Assembly: GCF_009740285.1 (NCBI RefSeq)
Contig: NZ_CP046566.1
Location: 310,001 to 374,000 of the forward strand
DNA length: 64,000 bases
Direction: 5' to 3'
Source: Phnomibacter ginsenosidimutans
Lineage (GTDB): Bacteria > Bacteroidota > Bacteroidia > Chitinophagales > Chitinophagaceae
The translations under genes and the position numbers were made by a program. Under the pieces are notes generated by a model that ran no database searches, was not told where the DNA came from, and worked only from the letters and a program-made list of their open reading frames with translations. Of this stretch, positions 15,940 through 24,380 are shown piece after piece. Numbering within the stretch: the first letter of the stretch is position 1; every line of letters starts with the position of its first letter.

Positions 15940-17763
15940 TCAAATGGGTAATGTAATAACAATGGTTGTGCCAGATGTGTTGGAGTCAATGTGCAGTGTG
16001 CCTTTCAGATATGCAATTCTGTTGTCGATGTTTTTCAAACCTATGCCTTTTGACGCTGTACTGTTGCTGAAACCTTTGCCATTGTCTTCGGCAATGATTT
16101 GAATGGCGCCACAGTCTTCGGCAATGCTAAGGTTGGCTTCGCTGGCTGCTGCATGTTTCATTATGTTGTGTAGCAGCTCATGACAAATGCGGTATACCAA
16201 CAACTGAAATGATTCCGGCAGTTGTGTGTCAACCGCATAATCAAATTGTACTTGCAAGCCTGCTTGCTGATTGATGCTGTTGATGTGATTGAGCATCACT
16301 TGCTCCAATCCAATGCCGGCCAAATGCGGTGGCACCAGGTTGTGCGAAATGCTGCGTGTTTCCTGCATGGTAGTAGCAATCAATGCTTGAAGCCCGGTAG
16401 CTTCTTCGGGTAGTTTTTCCTGATGAATCAACTTGTTCAACCGCATGTTGATGGTGGCCAGCATGCTGCCAACCGTATCGTGTAAGTCGCGGCCAATTCT
16501 GGCCCGTTCTTCTGCTTCTACAGCAATGATTTTTTCTGCCAGTTGTTTTTCCTGTTCCAGCAATTGCCGGGCCAGTTGTTCTTTTTGTTTTCGATGAAGA
16601 TTGGCTCTGTGGGCAAATCCCAAACCAAGAATGGTGCTTTCACCAATGAGGCCAAGGCTGCTGCCATACATGTTTAAAAACTCATTGGGTGCAGCAGAAA
16701 TGCCAAACTGATGCAAGTTGAGTAGTAGCGTAACGAACAGCAAAAAGCTAATGCCGGTAAAGTAATAACCAACGAGTGGCGCATTGTTTCGCCATTGGCG
16801 CCACAGGTACAATACACACAGCACAACCGAAACAATACTACATACAGAGCATACCTGTAAAAAGGGAACCTTTATAACGGATGGCAATTGCTGATAGTTG
16901 GAAAAAAGGAGTACGACTGCGAGTGTCACCTGTACTCCAATACTGATGTGAATACTTTTTACCAACCATTTGCGGCTACTAAAAGGAGGGAAGAATTGGG
17001 GAAGCGTTGCTAAAAAACTTGCGGTGCAGAGCAACAAAAAAACGGGTCTTGCCTTGCTCGGAAAATCGGTGAGTTCCGGCCATAAATACTGAAAGCCAAT
17101 GCCCCAGTTGCTAACAATCCAAGCCATGGTGAACAATACATACAAGGCGTAGATAAGGGCAGCTTTATCCGATAAGGAAATACCGAGAAATACCGAGAGC
17201 AATACAATCAACAGCATCCAGCCAAGACCAGCACCCATGAGCAAATTTTGCAGATGCCGCATTTGTTCAAATGCTTCGTTGCTGTATAGTTCGGCATGCA
17301 GTTGTAGCGACTCGTTTGCTTTATCTACCAACAACAAAATCGGTATGCTGTCGTGAGGCAAAATCTGCAGGGGAAACACAAAGTCTCTGTCTTGAAAAGG
17401 ACGTTGGGCAAATGGCAGCCAATCGCCGGTAATGTGGAGCGGCGTGGTATCTCCATTTTGGTAATACTTTAGCAGGTTGATGTGCGGATTATTTAGCACC
17501 AGCTTGTATTGCTGCACTACACTATCGGTGTTGTACACCGTGGTAGTAAGCCACCATGCGGTGTTGGTAAAGCCCGGGTTGAATTGTCCGTTTGTAGCTG
17601 CTATCGGAAAATGTGTATGCCATGGCAGTTCTCCTTTGCGAACAGCTGAATCGGGGAGTAAGCGTATTGACAACTGCGCCTGCAAGCCTGATGTACAAAT
17701 CAACAAACTGCATAAAATGGCAAAAGCAGACAGCAGTTGTCTTGGTTGTTTTGCCACAGGCAT
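15940..17763 (-). CDS. 7TMR-DISM sensor histidine kinase
   Basis: From ATG 17763 the protein has 607 residues. It starts with a signal-like stretch (LLSAFAILCSLLICTSGLQA), then a periplasmic 7TMR-DISM sensor domain (residues about 30-170), seven membrane helices (about 180-390), a coiled coil and a HisKA_3 domain with the phosphoacceptor His428 in RIGRDLHDTVGS. The HATPase has HELLHNIMKHA and DNGKGFSN ... GIGLKNIDNR. The DISM domain often binds carbohydrates or related ligands. The gene ends just before its partner regulator. The longer in-frame extension upstream is not hydrophobic in a sensible way and is rejected. Confidence 0.9.
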   Translation of the reverse strand: MPVAKQPRQLLSAFAILCSLLICTSGLQAQLSIRLLPDSAVRKGELPWHTHFPIAATNGQFNPGFTNTAWWLTTTVYNTDSVVQQYKLVLNNPHINLLKYYQNGDTTPLHITGDWLPFAQRPFQDRDFVFPLQILPHDSIPILLLVDKANESLQLHAELYSNEAFEQMRHLQNLLMGAGLGWMLLIVLLSVFLGISLSDKAALIYALYVLFTMAWIVSNWGIGFQYLWPELTDFPSKARPVFLLLCTASFLATLPQFFPPFSSRKWLVKSIHISIGVQVTLAVVLLFSNYQQLPSVIKVPFLQVCSVCSIVSVVLCVLYLWRQWRNNAPLVGYYFTGISFLLFVTLLLNLHQFGISAAPNEFLNMYGSSLGLIGESTILGLGFAHRANLHRKQKEQLARQLLEQEKQLAEKIIAVEAEERARIGRDLHDTVGSMLATINMRLNKLIHQEKLPEEATGLQALIATTMQETRSISHNLVPPHLAGIGLEQVMLNHINSINQQAGLQVQFDYAVDTQLPESFQLLVYRICHELLHNIMKHAAASEANLSIAEDCGAIQIIAEDNGKGFSNSTASKGIGLKNIDNRIAYLKGTLHIDSNTSGTTIVITLPI

Positions 17764-18062
17764 TCGCCAGTTTTGTAAAAGACAGTTTCTCATTTGCAGC
17801 AGGCAAATTACCCATAAATAGGTATTGCGGCATGCTTGTATGTGTAGGAATATTGCTGTTGCCGTAGAGCCATGCCTGCCATCATGCGCTTTTGTACTGG
17901 CTCTTTGCACAAGCATCACACCCCGAAAGAAATGAACCCACCAACTCTTTTGCAGCTTTCGCAATTGGTAGCTGTGAACTCATGTAAGAAACGTTCTGGT
18001 AGGACGTGTACTTGGTGTTGATTGCCTCTGGCCTGTTAAGGTCCGCACCCACACCAAATCAA

Positions 18063-18090
18063 AAAGCCCCGCAATTCCTTGCAGGGCTTT
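18063..18090 (-). terminator. Intrinsic terminator after the 57-residue membrane protein
   Basis: AAAGCCCCGCAA / TTGCAGGGCTTT forms a 12-bp stem with one mismatch and a TTCC loop. On the minus strand it is followed by a T run (18058 region), 29 bp after the stop codon at 18119. Confidence 0.75.
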
Positions 18091-18118
18091 CTTGTATCAT
18101 TCTAAATGGTTGTGTTGA

Positions 18119-18292
18119 TTACAGCAGGTCCATTGCTTTGGCAAATTCGGTTACCACAAAAGGAAGCAGCAGCCAAAACCACTGTCCGTAGGGTGAAAAC
18201 ATCAGCACCATCATGGCGATGGTCCAGAAAAAGAAAAGGGCCCAATGCTTGCCGGTGCTTTTCTTGGCTACTTCTTCTACGTATTGTTCCAT
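18119..18292 (-). CDS. Small membrane protein, 57 residues
   Basis: The reading frame from ATG 18292 encodes a charged N-terminus MEQYVEEVAKKSTGKHW, two adjoining hydrophobic segments (ALFFFWTIAMMVLMF and WFWLLLPFVVTEF) and a short end AKAMDLL. It is followed by its own terminator, and the promoter region upstream is separate from the PSP1 gene. Codon use resembles its neighbours. I did not recognise a family; it looks like a real small conserved-type membrane protein of Chitinophagaceae. Confidence 0.7.
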   Translation of the reverse strand: MEQYVEEVAKKSTGKHWALFFFWTIAMMVLMFSPYGQWFWLLLPFVVTEFAKAMDLL

Positions 18293-18367
18293 GAGGATCT
18301 GTGTTGTTTATTGAGTTGCAAATATAAGCGGGGTTATCAAATGGGCAAGTGCCTTGTGCGGTGTCGC

Positions 18368-19810
18368 TTAGGCGTTGCCTTCGGGCTTTGGCGGTCTTGG
18401 GCCACGGGGCGGTTTATTGCGCCGCTGGTTGTTGCTCTGTCCGCCGGCTGGTGGCTGCTGGCCCGGTTGCTGTGGTGGCCGTTGTTGTTGTGGCGGTCGC
18501 TGCTGCTGTTGCTGCTGGCGTGGCGGTCGTTGGTTGTTGCCCTGTCCGCCTTCGGCCTGCTCCCGTCCTTGACCTTGACCTCGGCCTTGTGCTGGTTGCT
18601 GCCCTTGTCCACGTCCCTGATTCTGTCCCTGTCCTCTTCCTTGTCCTTGACCTCGGTCTTGTCCAGGCCCCCGGCCGCTATTGCCCCGTTCTTTTTCCCG
18701 TTGGCGGCGGCTTGTTTTTTCCAGGCTGCGCAGGCTGATTTGGCCCACCACATCTACAAATTCGGGTTCAACATCACGTGGTTTGTTGCTCACCACTTCA
18801 ACCGCTTGCAAATCGTCGGGGCGTTCGCCATTGCGGTTCATGGCTTTTATTTCTTGTACCCGTTTCAGCGTCAGCGGGTATTGCTTGGTGCTGTCGGGCA
18901 GGGTGTACCACATCAGGTTTTTGAAAATATCTTTCTTCACCAAAAAGGCCCGGCCACGGCTCACTTCCAGCACATCGGCATCGTTGGGAAAATGTTGTAA
19001 GGCATCGAGGTAAGTATCCAGCTCGTAGTTGAGGCAGCACTTGAGGCGGCCGCACTGGCCACTCAGTTTGGCCTGGTTGATGCTCAGGTTTTGATAGCGG
19101 GCCGCCGTGGTGTTCACACTCTTAAAATCGGTGAGCCAGGTGCTGCAGCAGAGCTCACGGCCACAGCTGCCAATGCCACCTACTTTGCCGGCTTCCTGGC
19201 GGGGGCCAATCTGGCGCATTTCTACTTTTACCCTAAACTCGCCGGCAAAAATTTTAATGAGCTCCCGAAAATCCACCCGGTCGTCGGCGGTGTAAAAGAA
19301 GGTCGCTTTTTTGCCATCCGCTTGTATTTCTACTTCAGCCAGTTTCATTTGCAGGCCCAATTGCCGGGCTACGGCACGGCTGCGAATGAGGGCTTCCTTT
19401 TCGCGGCCTTTGCTTTCCTGCCATTTCTCCAAATCGGTGGGTGTACTGCGGCGCAGTATTTTTTTAATATCAGCACTGTCTTCGGGCAGGTTGCGCTTTT
19501 TGAGTTGCATGCGTACCAGTTCGCCGCTCAGGCTTACTTCGCCTACATCAAAACCGCTGACACCTTCTACCGTTACCAGTTCGCCCTTGGCAAAATATTG
19601 CAACGATGCATTGCGATAATATTCTTTACGGCTTCCCTGATTGAAGCTTACCTCTACAATTTTGCAACTGCTGTTGGGGTCAGCAAAGGGTAAATTGGCC
19701 AGCCAATCGTGCACATTCATGCGGTTACAACCGCCGCTGCTACAGCCGCCGTTGCTTTTGCAACCATTGGGTTTGCCCGATGAGCCCGAACCACAACTTC
19801 CACATCCCAT
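18368..19810 (-). CDS. PSP1 domain protein, RicT/YaaT-like
   Basis: 480 residues. The N-terminus is cysteine- and glycine-rich (MGCGSCGSGSSGKPNGCKS) with five cysteines in the first 28 residues. The PSP1 core follows, with GIGSCGRELCCSTWL and KLSGQCGRLKCCLNYE, both typical of RicT. In Bacillus, RicT forms an Fe-S-containing complex with RicA and RicF that adjusts RNase Y and mRNA maturation; here the role is inferred. From about residue 385 the protein is a low-complexity tail rich in Q, G, R and P, common in length variation. Genes holB and this one are neighbours, as in many Bacteroidota. Confidence 0.88.
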   Translation of the reverse strand: MGCGSCGSGSSGKPNGCKSNGGCSSGGCNRMNVHDWLANLPFADPNSSCKIVEVSFNQGSRKEYYRNASLQYFAKGELVTVEGVSGFDVGEVSLSGELVRMQLKKRNLPEDSADIKKILRRSTPTDLEKWQESKGREKEALIRSRAVARQLGLQMKLAEVEIQADGKKATFFYTADDRVDFRELIKIFAGEFRVKVEMRQIGPRQEAGKVGGIGSCGRELCCSTWLTDFKSVNTTAARYQNLSINQAKLSGQCGRLKCCLNYELDTYLDALQHFPNDADVLEVSRGRAFLVKKDIFKNLMWYTLPDSTKQYPLTLKRVQEIKAMNRNGERPDDLQAVEVVSNKPRDVEPEFVDVVGQISLRSLEKTSRRQREKERGNSGRGPGQDRGQGQGRGQGQNQGRGQGQQPAQGRGQGQGREQAEGGQGNNQRPPRQQQQQQRPPQQQRPPQQPGQQPPAGGQSNNQRRNKPPRGPRPPKPEGNA

Positions 19811-20177
19811 ATCTCTATTCCCTTTTCCTAATGATTGAATACCAATAACTACGTTGGTTACAGTGTACCTAACGTTGCTTTGGAGTTACCTGTTTTTTGG
19901 GTGAAACCATTTTGGAGCAGCTCTTGAGCTTCTTTGTGTCTCCCGATAGTTATCGGGAGACTTGTACAGCAGTGCAAGTATCGGCTTTGCACCATACTTG
20001 TTGCCAATGGGCCGGATGGCTACACGGGGTAGCGGTGGCTGGCAAGCTGGGCAAACGGGGTTTGCCTTTTTATGCTGAATAAAGAATCAACAGTTGCAGT
20101 GAGTGACACAACGAAGCTGCCATAAGCACCCAGGTTGGTTCACAAAAAAGTTTCGCCTCAAAAATCTTTCTCACGGA
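19811..20177. other. Intergenic gap between the PSP1 gene and holB
   Basis: 367 bp. Apart from the palindrome at 19938-19961 I see no gene, RNA or clear operator. A short open frame on the + strand (19897-20082) has no plausible protein features. The promoter of the PSP1 gene should lie near 19815-19860. Confidence 0.5.
19938..19961. repeat. CCCGATA palindrome
   Basis: GTCTCCCGATA / TATCGGGAGAC is a perfect 11-bp inverted repeat with a 2-nt centre. It shares its core with the palindrome inside mutL (1608-1625). No T run follows, so it is more likely a dispersed palindrome than a terminator. Confidence 0.7.
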
Positions 20178-21410
20178 TTACAGCGTCAAAAATATGGTTT
20201 TCTCGAGCACAATACCCCTCAATTTGAGCGTAAGGGCATGGAACAGCATTTTGGCATTGGCGTTTCGCTCTATGTAGTAAATGGCTTTCTCCAGTTCTTC
20301 GGCAATGGCTTTTTGCTGGCCGAGGCCGCTAAACTTGTTGAGCCGGAGGGCAAAATCTTTTTCGGTAGGGGGCAGGTGTACCTGCTCTTCGCCTACCAGG
20401 CGGAGGCGGATGCTTTGCTCCACCAGCTGCAAAAAGTAGCGCAGAAACTGCTTTTGCCTTTCGCGGCCAAGTGAGCTGACGGCGGTGACAAACTTGTTTT
20501 GCAAATCGAAGCGTTCAAAAGCCTTGGCACCTTTTAGCAGGCTGGCATTGAGCCAGTCGCGGAGCAGCCCGTTGAAATCGTCTTCGTTGTGCTGCAGGAG
20601 TTGCTGCGCTTCGTGGTAGTTGCCTTCGCATACCATGGCCAGCTGACGGGCCGTGTCGGGGGTGGCATTGCAGCGGTTGATGAGGGCTTCTTCTACATCG
20701 GCTTCGGTAAGCGGCGGCACCCGTATGGTTTGGCAGCGGCTCACAATGGTGGGCAGCACGTCGGCCTCGTTTTCGGTGGCCAGTATAAATAAGGTATCAA
20801 CCGGTGGTTCTTCTATCAGTTTCAGCAGCTTGTTGCCCTCTTTGCCCAGGTATTCGGGCAGCCACATCACCAATACTTTGTAGCGGGCTTTAAAGGTTTT
20901 GAGGCTGAGTTTGCGAATGATGTCGTTGCACTCTTCGGCGGTAATGTTGCCCTGCCGGTTTTCGGCGTTGATGCTTTGCAGCCAGTCGAAGCCGGAGCCA
21001 TAGGGCATGAGTTTGAAAAACTCCCGGAACTCGCTGATATAATCGGTGCTCACGGGTTTGTCGCCGCTTTTTTTGGGTAGCACGGGGTAGCTCAGGTGCA
21101 GGTCGGGGTGCATGAGCTGTGCAGCCAGCGGGTCGATGCCGCCATGTGCTTCGGGGGCAGGTTCGGGTGGGGCAATGGGTGCGCCAAACAGGTCGGTGCC
21201 GCCGCCAAACAAATCGGGGGTGGGTGCTGCCGCGGCCGCTTTTTCGGCGGGCATGCTTACCACATACTGGCCAAAGTTGATGGCCAGCGGCAGCAGTCCG
21301 CTTCCTTCTTTACCCACCAGCAGCAGGGCATGGCTCAGGCGGTTGTTCTCCACCGGATCGAGCAGGTGCTGCCGGGTTTCCAATTGTCCTATTACATCCG
21401 GAAAAAGCAT
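20178..21410 (-). CDS. holB: DNA polymerase III delta' subunit (clamp-loader family)
   Basis: I chose ATG 21410 (MLFPDVIGQLETRQHLLD) because family similarity begins there. The start of the AAA+ core reads GKEGSGLLPLA, a degenerate Walker A as expected for delta', which does not bind ATP. Further conserved parts are YKVLVMWLPEYLGKEGNKLL, LKLIEEPPVDTLFILATENE and LPTIVSRCQTIRVPPL, the latter covering the SRC motif. Residues 60-110 carry an A/P/G-rich insertion seen in Bacteroidota. The protein is part of the clamp loader that places the sliding clamp on DNA. Confidence 0.9.
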   Translation of the reverse strand: MLFPDVIGQLETRQHLLDPVENNRLSHALLLVGKEGSGLLPLAINFGQYVVSMPAEKAAAAAPTPDLFGGGTDLFGAPIAPPEPAPEAHGGIDPLAAQLMHPDLHLSYPVLPKKSGDKPVSTDYISEFREFFKLMPYGSGFDWLQSINAENRQGNITAEECNDIIRKLSLKTFKARYKVLVMWLPEYLGKEGNKLLKLIEEPPVDTLFILATENEADVLPTIVSRCQTIRVPPLTEADVEEALINRCNATPDTARQLAMVCEGNYHEAQQLLQHNEDDFNGLLRDWLNASLLKGAKAFERFDLQNKFVTAVSSLGRERQKQFLRYFLQLVEQSIRLRLVGEEQVHLPPTEKDFALRLNKFSGLGQQKAIAEELEKAIYYIERNANAKMLFHALTLKLRGIVLEKTIFLTL

Positions 21411-21486
21411 GGCTGCAAGATAGGGGGTTGAGGGGTTGGGTAAAAATTGAGCTATGAAGAGCACTGGTTTTTGCATGTCACAGCAT

Positions 21487-21515
21487 AAAAAAACCGCTGC
21501 AGGAGCAACGGTTTT
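21487..21515 (-). terminator. Intrinsic terminator after the glutathione peroxidase gene
   Basis: AAAACCGcTGC-AGGA-GCAaCGGTTTT forms a stem with one internal mismatch. On the minus strand it is followed by a T7 run, 36 bp after the stop codon at 21551. Confidence 0.75.
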
Positions 21516-21550
21516 GTACAAACAAAGTGGAGTTCTATAACAGCCAGTGG

Positions 21551-22081
21551 CTATTTCAAATATTTGGTAATGGCTTCATCGGTAGGTTCTACACGGCTGG
21601 CAAAGTGCTGGATAAGCTGGCCGTTTTCATCCAATAAAAACTTGTTGAAGTTCCAGCCAATGTTGGCATCGAGTACACCATTTTCAGCTTTTTCAGTAAG
21701 CCATTTAAAGATGGCGGCTTTATCGCTGCCCTTTACACTCACTTTGGCTGCCATGGGAAAGCTGACATCAAACTTGCTGGTACAAAATTCTTTTACCTCT
21801 GCATTACTGCCGGGTTCTTGCCCGCCGAAATTGTTGGCCGGAAAGCCTACAATCACCAGCTTGTCTTTGTACTGGTCATACAACTTTTCAAGGCCTTCGT
21901 ATTGATACGTATAACCACATTTGCTGGCGGTATTCACTACCAAAATTTTCTTGCCTTTGAACTTGGCAAAATCAATAACGCCGCCATCAATGCTTTCTAC
22001 TTTAAATGCATGAATGCTGGGTTTAGAAACGGGTACAAAAGCCATCAGGGCCAGCGCCAGTAATACAGATAAATATTTCAT
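21551..22081 (-). CDS. Glutathione peroxidase family thiol peroxidase, exported
   Basis: 176 residues with a signal peptide (MKYLSVLLALALMAFVPVS). The catalytic cysteine is in NTASKCGYTYQY, the conserved Gln in FPANNFGGQEPGSN and the Trp/Asn pair in IGWNFNKFLL. These enzymes reduce hydrogen and organic peroxides, in bacteria usually with thioredoxin rather than glutathione. The signal peptide puts this one in the periplasm. It is transcribed alone and followed by a terminator. Confidence 0.92.
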   Translation of the reverse strand: MKYLSVLLALALMAFVPVSKPSIHAFKVESIDGGVIDFAKFKGKKILVVNTASKCGYTYQYEGLEKLYDQYKDKLVIVGFPANNFGGQEPGSNAEVKEFCTSKFDVSFPMAAKVSVKGSDKAAIFKWLTEKAENGVLDANIGWNFNKFLLDENGQLIQHFASRVEPTDEAITKYLK

Positions 22082-22137
22082 GGTAAATGGTTTGAGTGAT
22101 TCAGGAAGGTAACAGCTAAAAAAGGCAAATGGTTGAG

Positions 22138-23556
22138 TTATTGTTTTTCGTAGCAGCCAATATCGGGTCGGGTGCCTGCAGGGCGGGGCTTACCGTCGAG
22201 GTCGGTGCTGGGGCCGCCTGCTAAGCCGGCATTGCGGGCCGGCGATTCATCTCTCAGGCGGAAATTATACTGCTGCCGGCTGGTACTGATGCTGTCGAAC
22301 AGGGGCTCCACATTTTTCAGTGCATTCAGAAAAGTCACATTGGCCGGATCATTTTTTACTTTGTACAAACAGTTGCGCAGCTGAATGCCGAAGGCGGTGT
22401 TGCCAGTTTTGCTCACCACTATTTCATCGGTAGCCAAACCGCCCTGCCCGTATACAATACAGTTATCCATTTGCACTTGCAGCGGCAGGCTTTGTGAACC
22501 ACTGTTGTTGCTGATGAACAGCGAAGGCTGCTTGTGGTTTTGATAAAAGTTGGCATAGGTAGCAATGGTACAATGATTGAAGGTATAATTACCTCCTGCG
22601 GTAAGGAGTACGTTGCTGCCGCCAAGACCGGTTTCGCCATCATTGCCCACTTGCGAAATGAGACAGTTTTCCGCTACAATTTTGGTATTGAAAGCCAGCA
22701 GGCCTACATCATACGCATTACTGATTTGGCAGCTAAACAATGTGAGCTTTGGCGTAACGTCATTAGGATTTCCTTGTGCAATCACGGCTTGATAAGCATT
22801 GAGCACATTGATGTAGCGCAGCTCATTGTTGCTGCTACTGTTGTTGAACACTATGCCAGGCCATGTGCCGGGAAAGTCGCGGTAGGTTTCATCCAGCCTG
22901 TCGCCACGAAAAGTGATGCGGGTGCTATCGTACACTTTGCCCAATGCTTTGAGGGTGCCATTCACAATAATGGGGGCTGTGGCATTGCAGTAAATGCGGG
23001 TGCCTTCTGTTATCGTCAATGTAATGCCGTTATCTATCGTCAATGGTTTTACAATTACATAAGGAAGCGTGTTGTTCCAGGTGGTATTGCTGCTGATGCG
23101 ACCACTGCTGATGAAGCGGGCATTTTGTCCGTAAGCTTGCAATTGCACTTGTTGAGTGTTGCCATTGATGGAAAATCGAATGCTGTCTTTTACCAGAAAA
23201 GGCAAGTCACTGCTGCCTGGGTTGATGTTCACTTTTACAAACACATACAAGCTATCGAATGCATTGAGGCGAATGTTGCTAAACGATGTACCACTACTAC
23301 CATTGACATTGATGCTGTAGGCAGAGTTGCTGCCACCCATCAATTGAATATTGCTGATGTTGAGTGGTTGGTCATACGCATTTACCACAGTAAATGATTT
23401 GGTGATGGAACCAACAGTGGTGAAGACCGTATCGAAAGTGAGTAGTTCTGTAGCCAGTGTTAGTTTAGCATCGGCACTGGTGAGCAGTTGGTCTTTTTTA
23501 CAACTACCCAAAGAAAAAACAACAACAGACAATATAAATGCAATGGCCAACCTCAT
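22138..23556 (-). CDS. Beta-helix surface or periplasmic lipoprotein
   Basis: From ATG 23556 the protein is a lipoprotein (MRLAIAFILSVVVFSLGSC, lipobox LGSC) of 472 residues. An N-terminal immunoglobulin-like part (LLTFDTVFTTVGSITKSFTV) precedes a right-handed parallel beta-helix, visible from repeated short strands with N and G turns (about 150-420). The end RPAGTRPDIGCYEK is the usual closing motif of choice-of-anchor-Q type beta-helix proteins. The ligand or substrate is not evident and there is no linked enzyme gene. Confidence 0.8.
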   Translation of the reverse strand: MRLAIAFILSVVVFSLGSCKKDQLLTSADAKLTLATELLTFDTVFTTVGSITKSFTVVNAYDQPLNISNIQLMGGSNSAYSINVNGSSGTSFSNIRLNAFDSLYVFVKVNINPGSSDLPFLVKDSIRFSINGNTQQVQLQAYGQNARFISSGRISSNTTWNNTLPYVIVKPLTIDNGITLTITEGTRIYCNATAPIIVNGTLKALGKVYDSTRITFRGDRLDETYRDFPGTWPGIVFNNSSSNNELRYINVLNAYQAVIAQGNPNDVTPKLTLFSCQISNAYDVGLLAFNTKIVAENCLISQVGNDGETGLGGSNVLLTAGGNYTFNHCTIATYANFYQNHKQPSLFISNNSGSQSLPLQVQMDNCIVYGQGGLATDEIVVSKTGNTAFGIQLRNCLYKVKNDPANVTFLNALKNVEPLFDSISTSRQQYNFRLRDESPARNAGLAGGPSTDLDGKPRPAGTRPDIGCYEKQ

Positions 23557-23627
23557 GCGGTGAAAATAATGTACGTCAAACATAACGCCATTTTCGATAG
23601 CCTATTTCATTGAACTGTGTTTTGCTT

Positions 23628-24344
23628 TTAAATGCGGGAGGCATATGCCAGACTGCACAACGACAACTGCAGGCCCGGAATGCGGAGCAGCACTTCGCCC
23701 ATGGCTTCCATGGTGGCGCCGGTGGTAATCACATCATCTACCAGCAGCACATGTTTGCCTTCCAGCGATTGGGTTTCCTGTACATCAAACACATGCTCCA
23801 CATTCATCCAGCGTTGGATGCGGTTTTTCTTGGTTTGTGTGCTGGTGTAGCGGGTACGCATCACGGCTTGTGTATGTACAGGTACTTGCAATATCTGGCT
23901 GATGCCTTTGGCCAGCAACTCTGCCTGGTTGTAGCCACGTTGGCGTAGTTTCTTCTTATTGAGCGGCAACGGTATGATGTAATCCAACTGTTGAAACCGA
24001 TCAATCGATTGCATTTTCCGGCCCATCATTTCACCCATGAAAATGCCGAGTTCTTTTTCGCCTTTGTATTTAAAGCGATGGGCTACGGCTTGGGTAATAG
24101 AATCTTTGTTGAAGTACAACAAGCTGAAAGCTTCCTGTAGTTTGAGGCGGCCGGTGAAAATGCGTTTCACCGGATTTTCAGCATGCTGCTCAAAGCCGGT
24201 AAATGGCAATTCTTCCAGGCATCGCCAGCACAGCAATTGCTCTTGTTGAAACACTTCGTTGCCGCAGGCTTTGCAGAGCAACGGATAAAATAAACGGCGT
24301 AAATTTTCGGCAGCTTGTAATAGCACGGGCACGGGTTTGTGCAA
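23628..24344 (-). CDS. comF: ComF family phosphoribosyltransferase-like protein
   Basis: 238 residues. The N-terminal zinc finger is CKACGN ... LCWRC. The phosphoribosyltransferase domain has IIPLPLNKKKLRQRGYNQAE and the PRPP loop VLLVDDVITTGATM. ComF proteins take part in DNA uptake and recombination in competent bacteria, with partners PriA and RecA-type proteins; radA follows downstream on the same strand, which fits that role. The start is uncertain: the longest frame begins with TTG at 24344 and a GTG lies at 24332. Confidence 0.9.
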   Translation of the reverse strand: MHKPVPVLLQAAENLRRLFYPLLCKACGNEVFQQEQLLCWRCLEELPFTGFEQHAENPVKRIFTGRLKLQEAFSLLYFNKDSITQAVAHRFKYKGEKELGIFMGEMMGRKMQSIDRFQQLDYIIPLPLNKKKLRQRGYNQAELLAKGISQILQVPVHTQAVMRTRYTSTQTKKNRIQRWMNVEHVFDVQETQSLEGKHVLLVDDVITTGATMEAMGEVLLRIPGLQLSLCSLAYASRI

Positions 24345-24380
24345 ACAAATTACAGCTGCACATCCACAAATGCAAGTGGT

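Noticed and set aside
22534-23397. Plus-strand frame of 287 codons
   Set aside because: Antisense to the beta-helix lipoprotein gene, which has a clear lipobox and closing motif.
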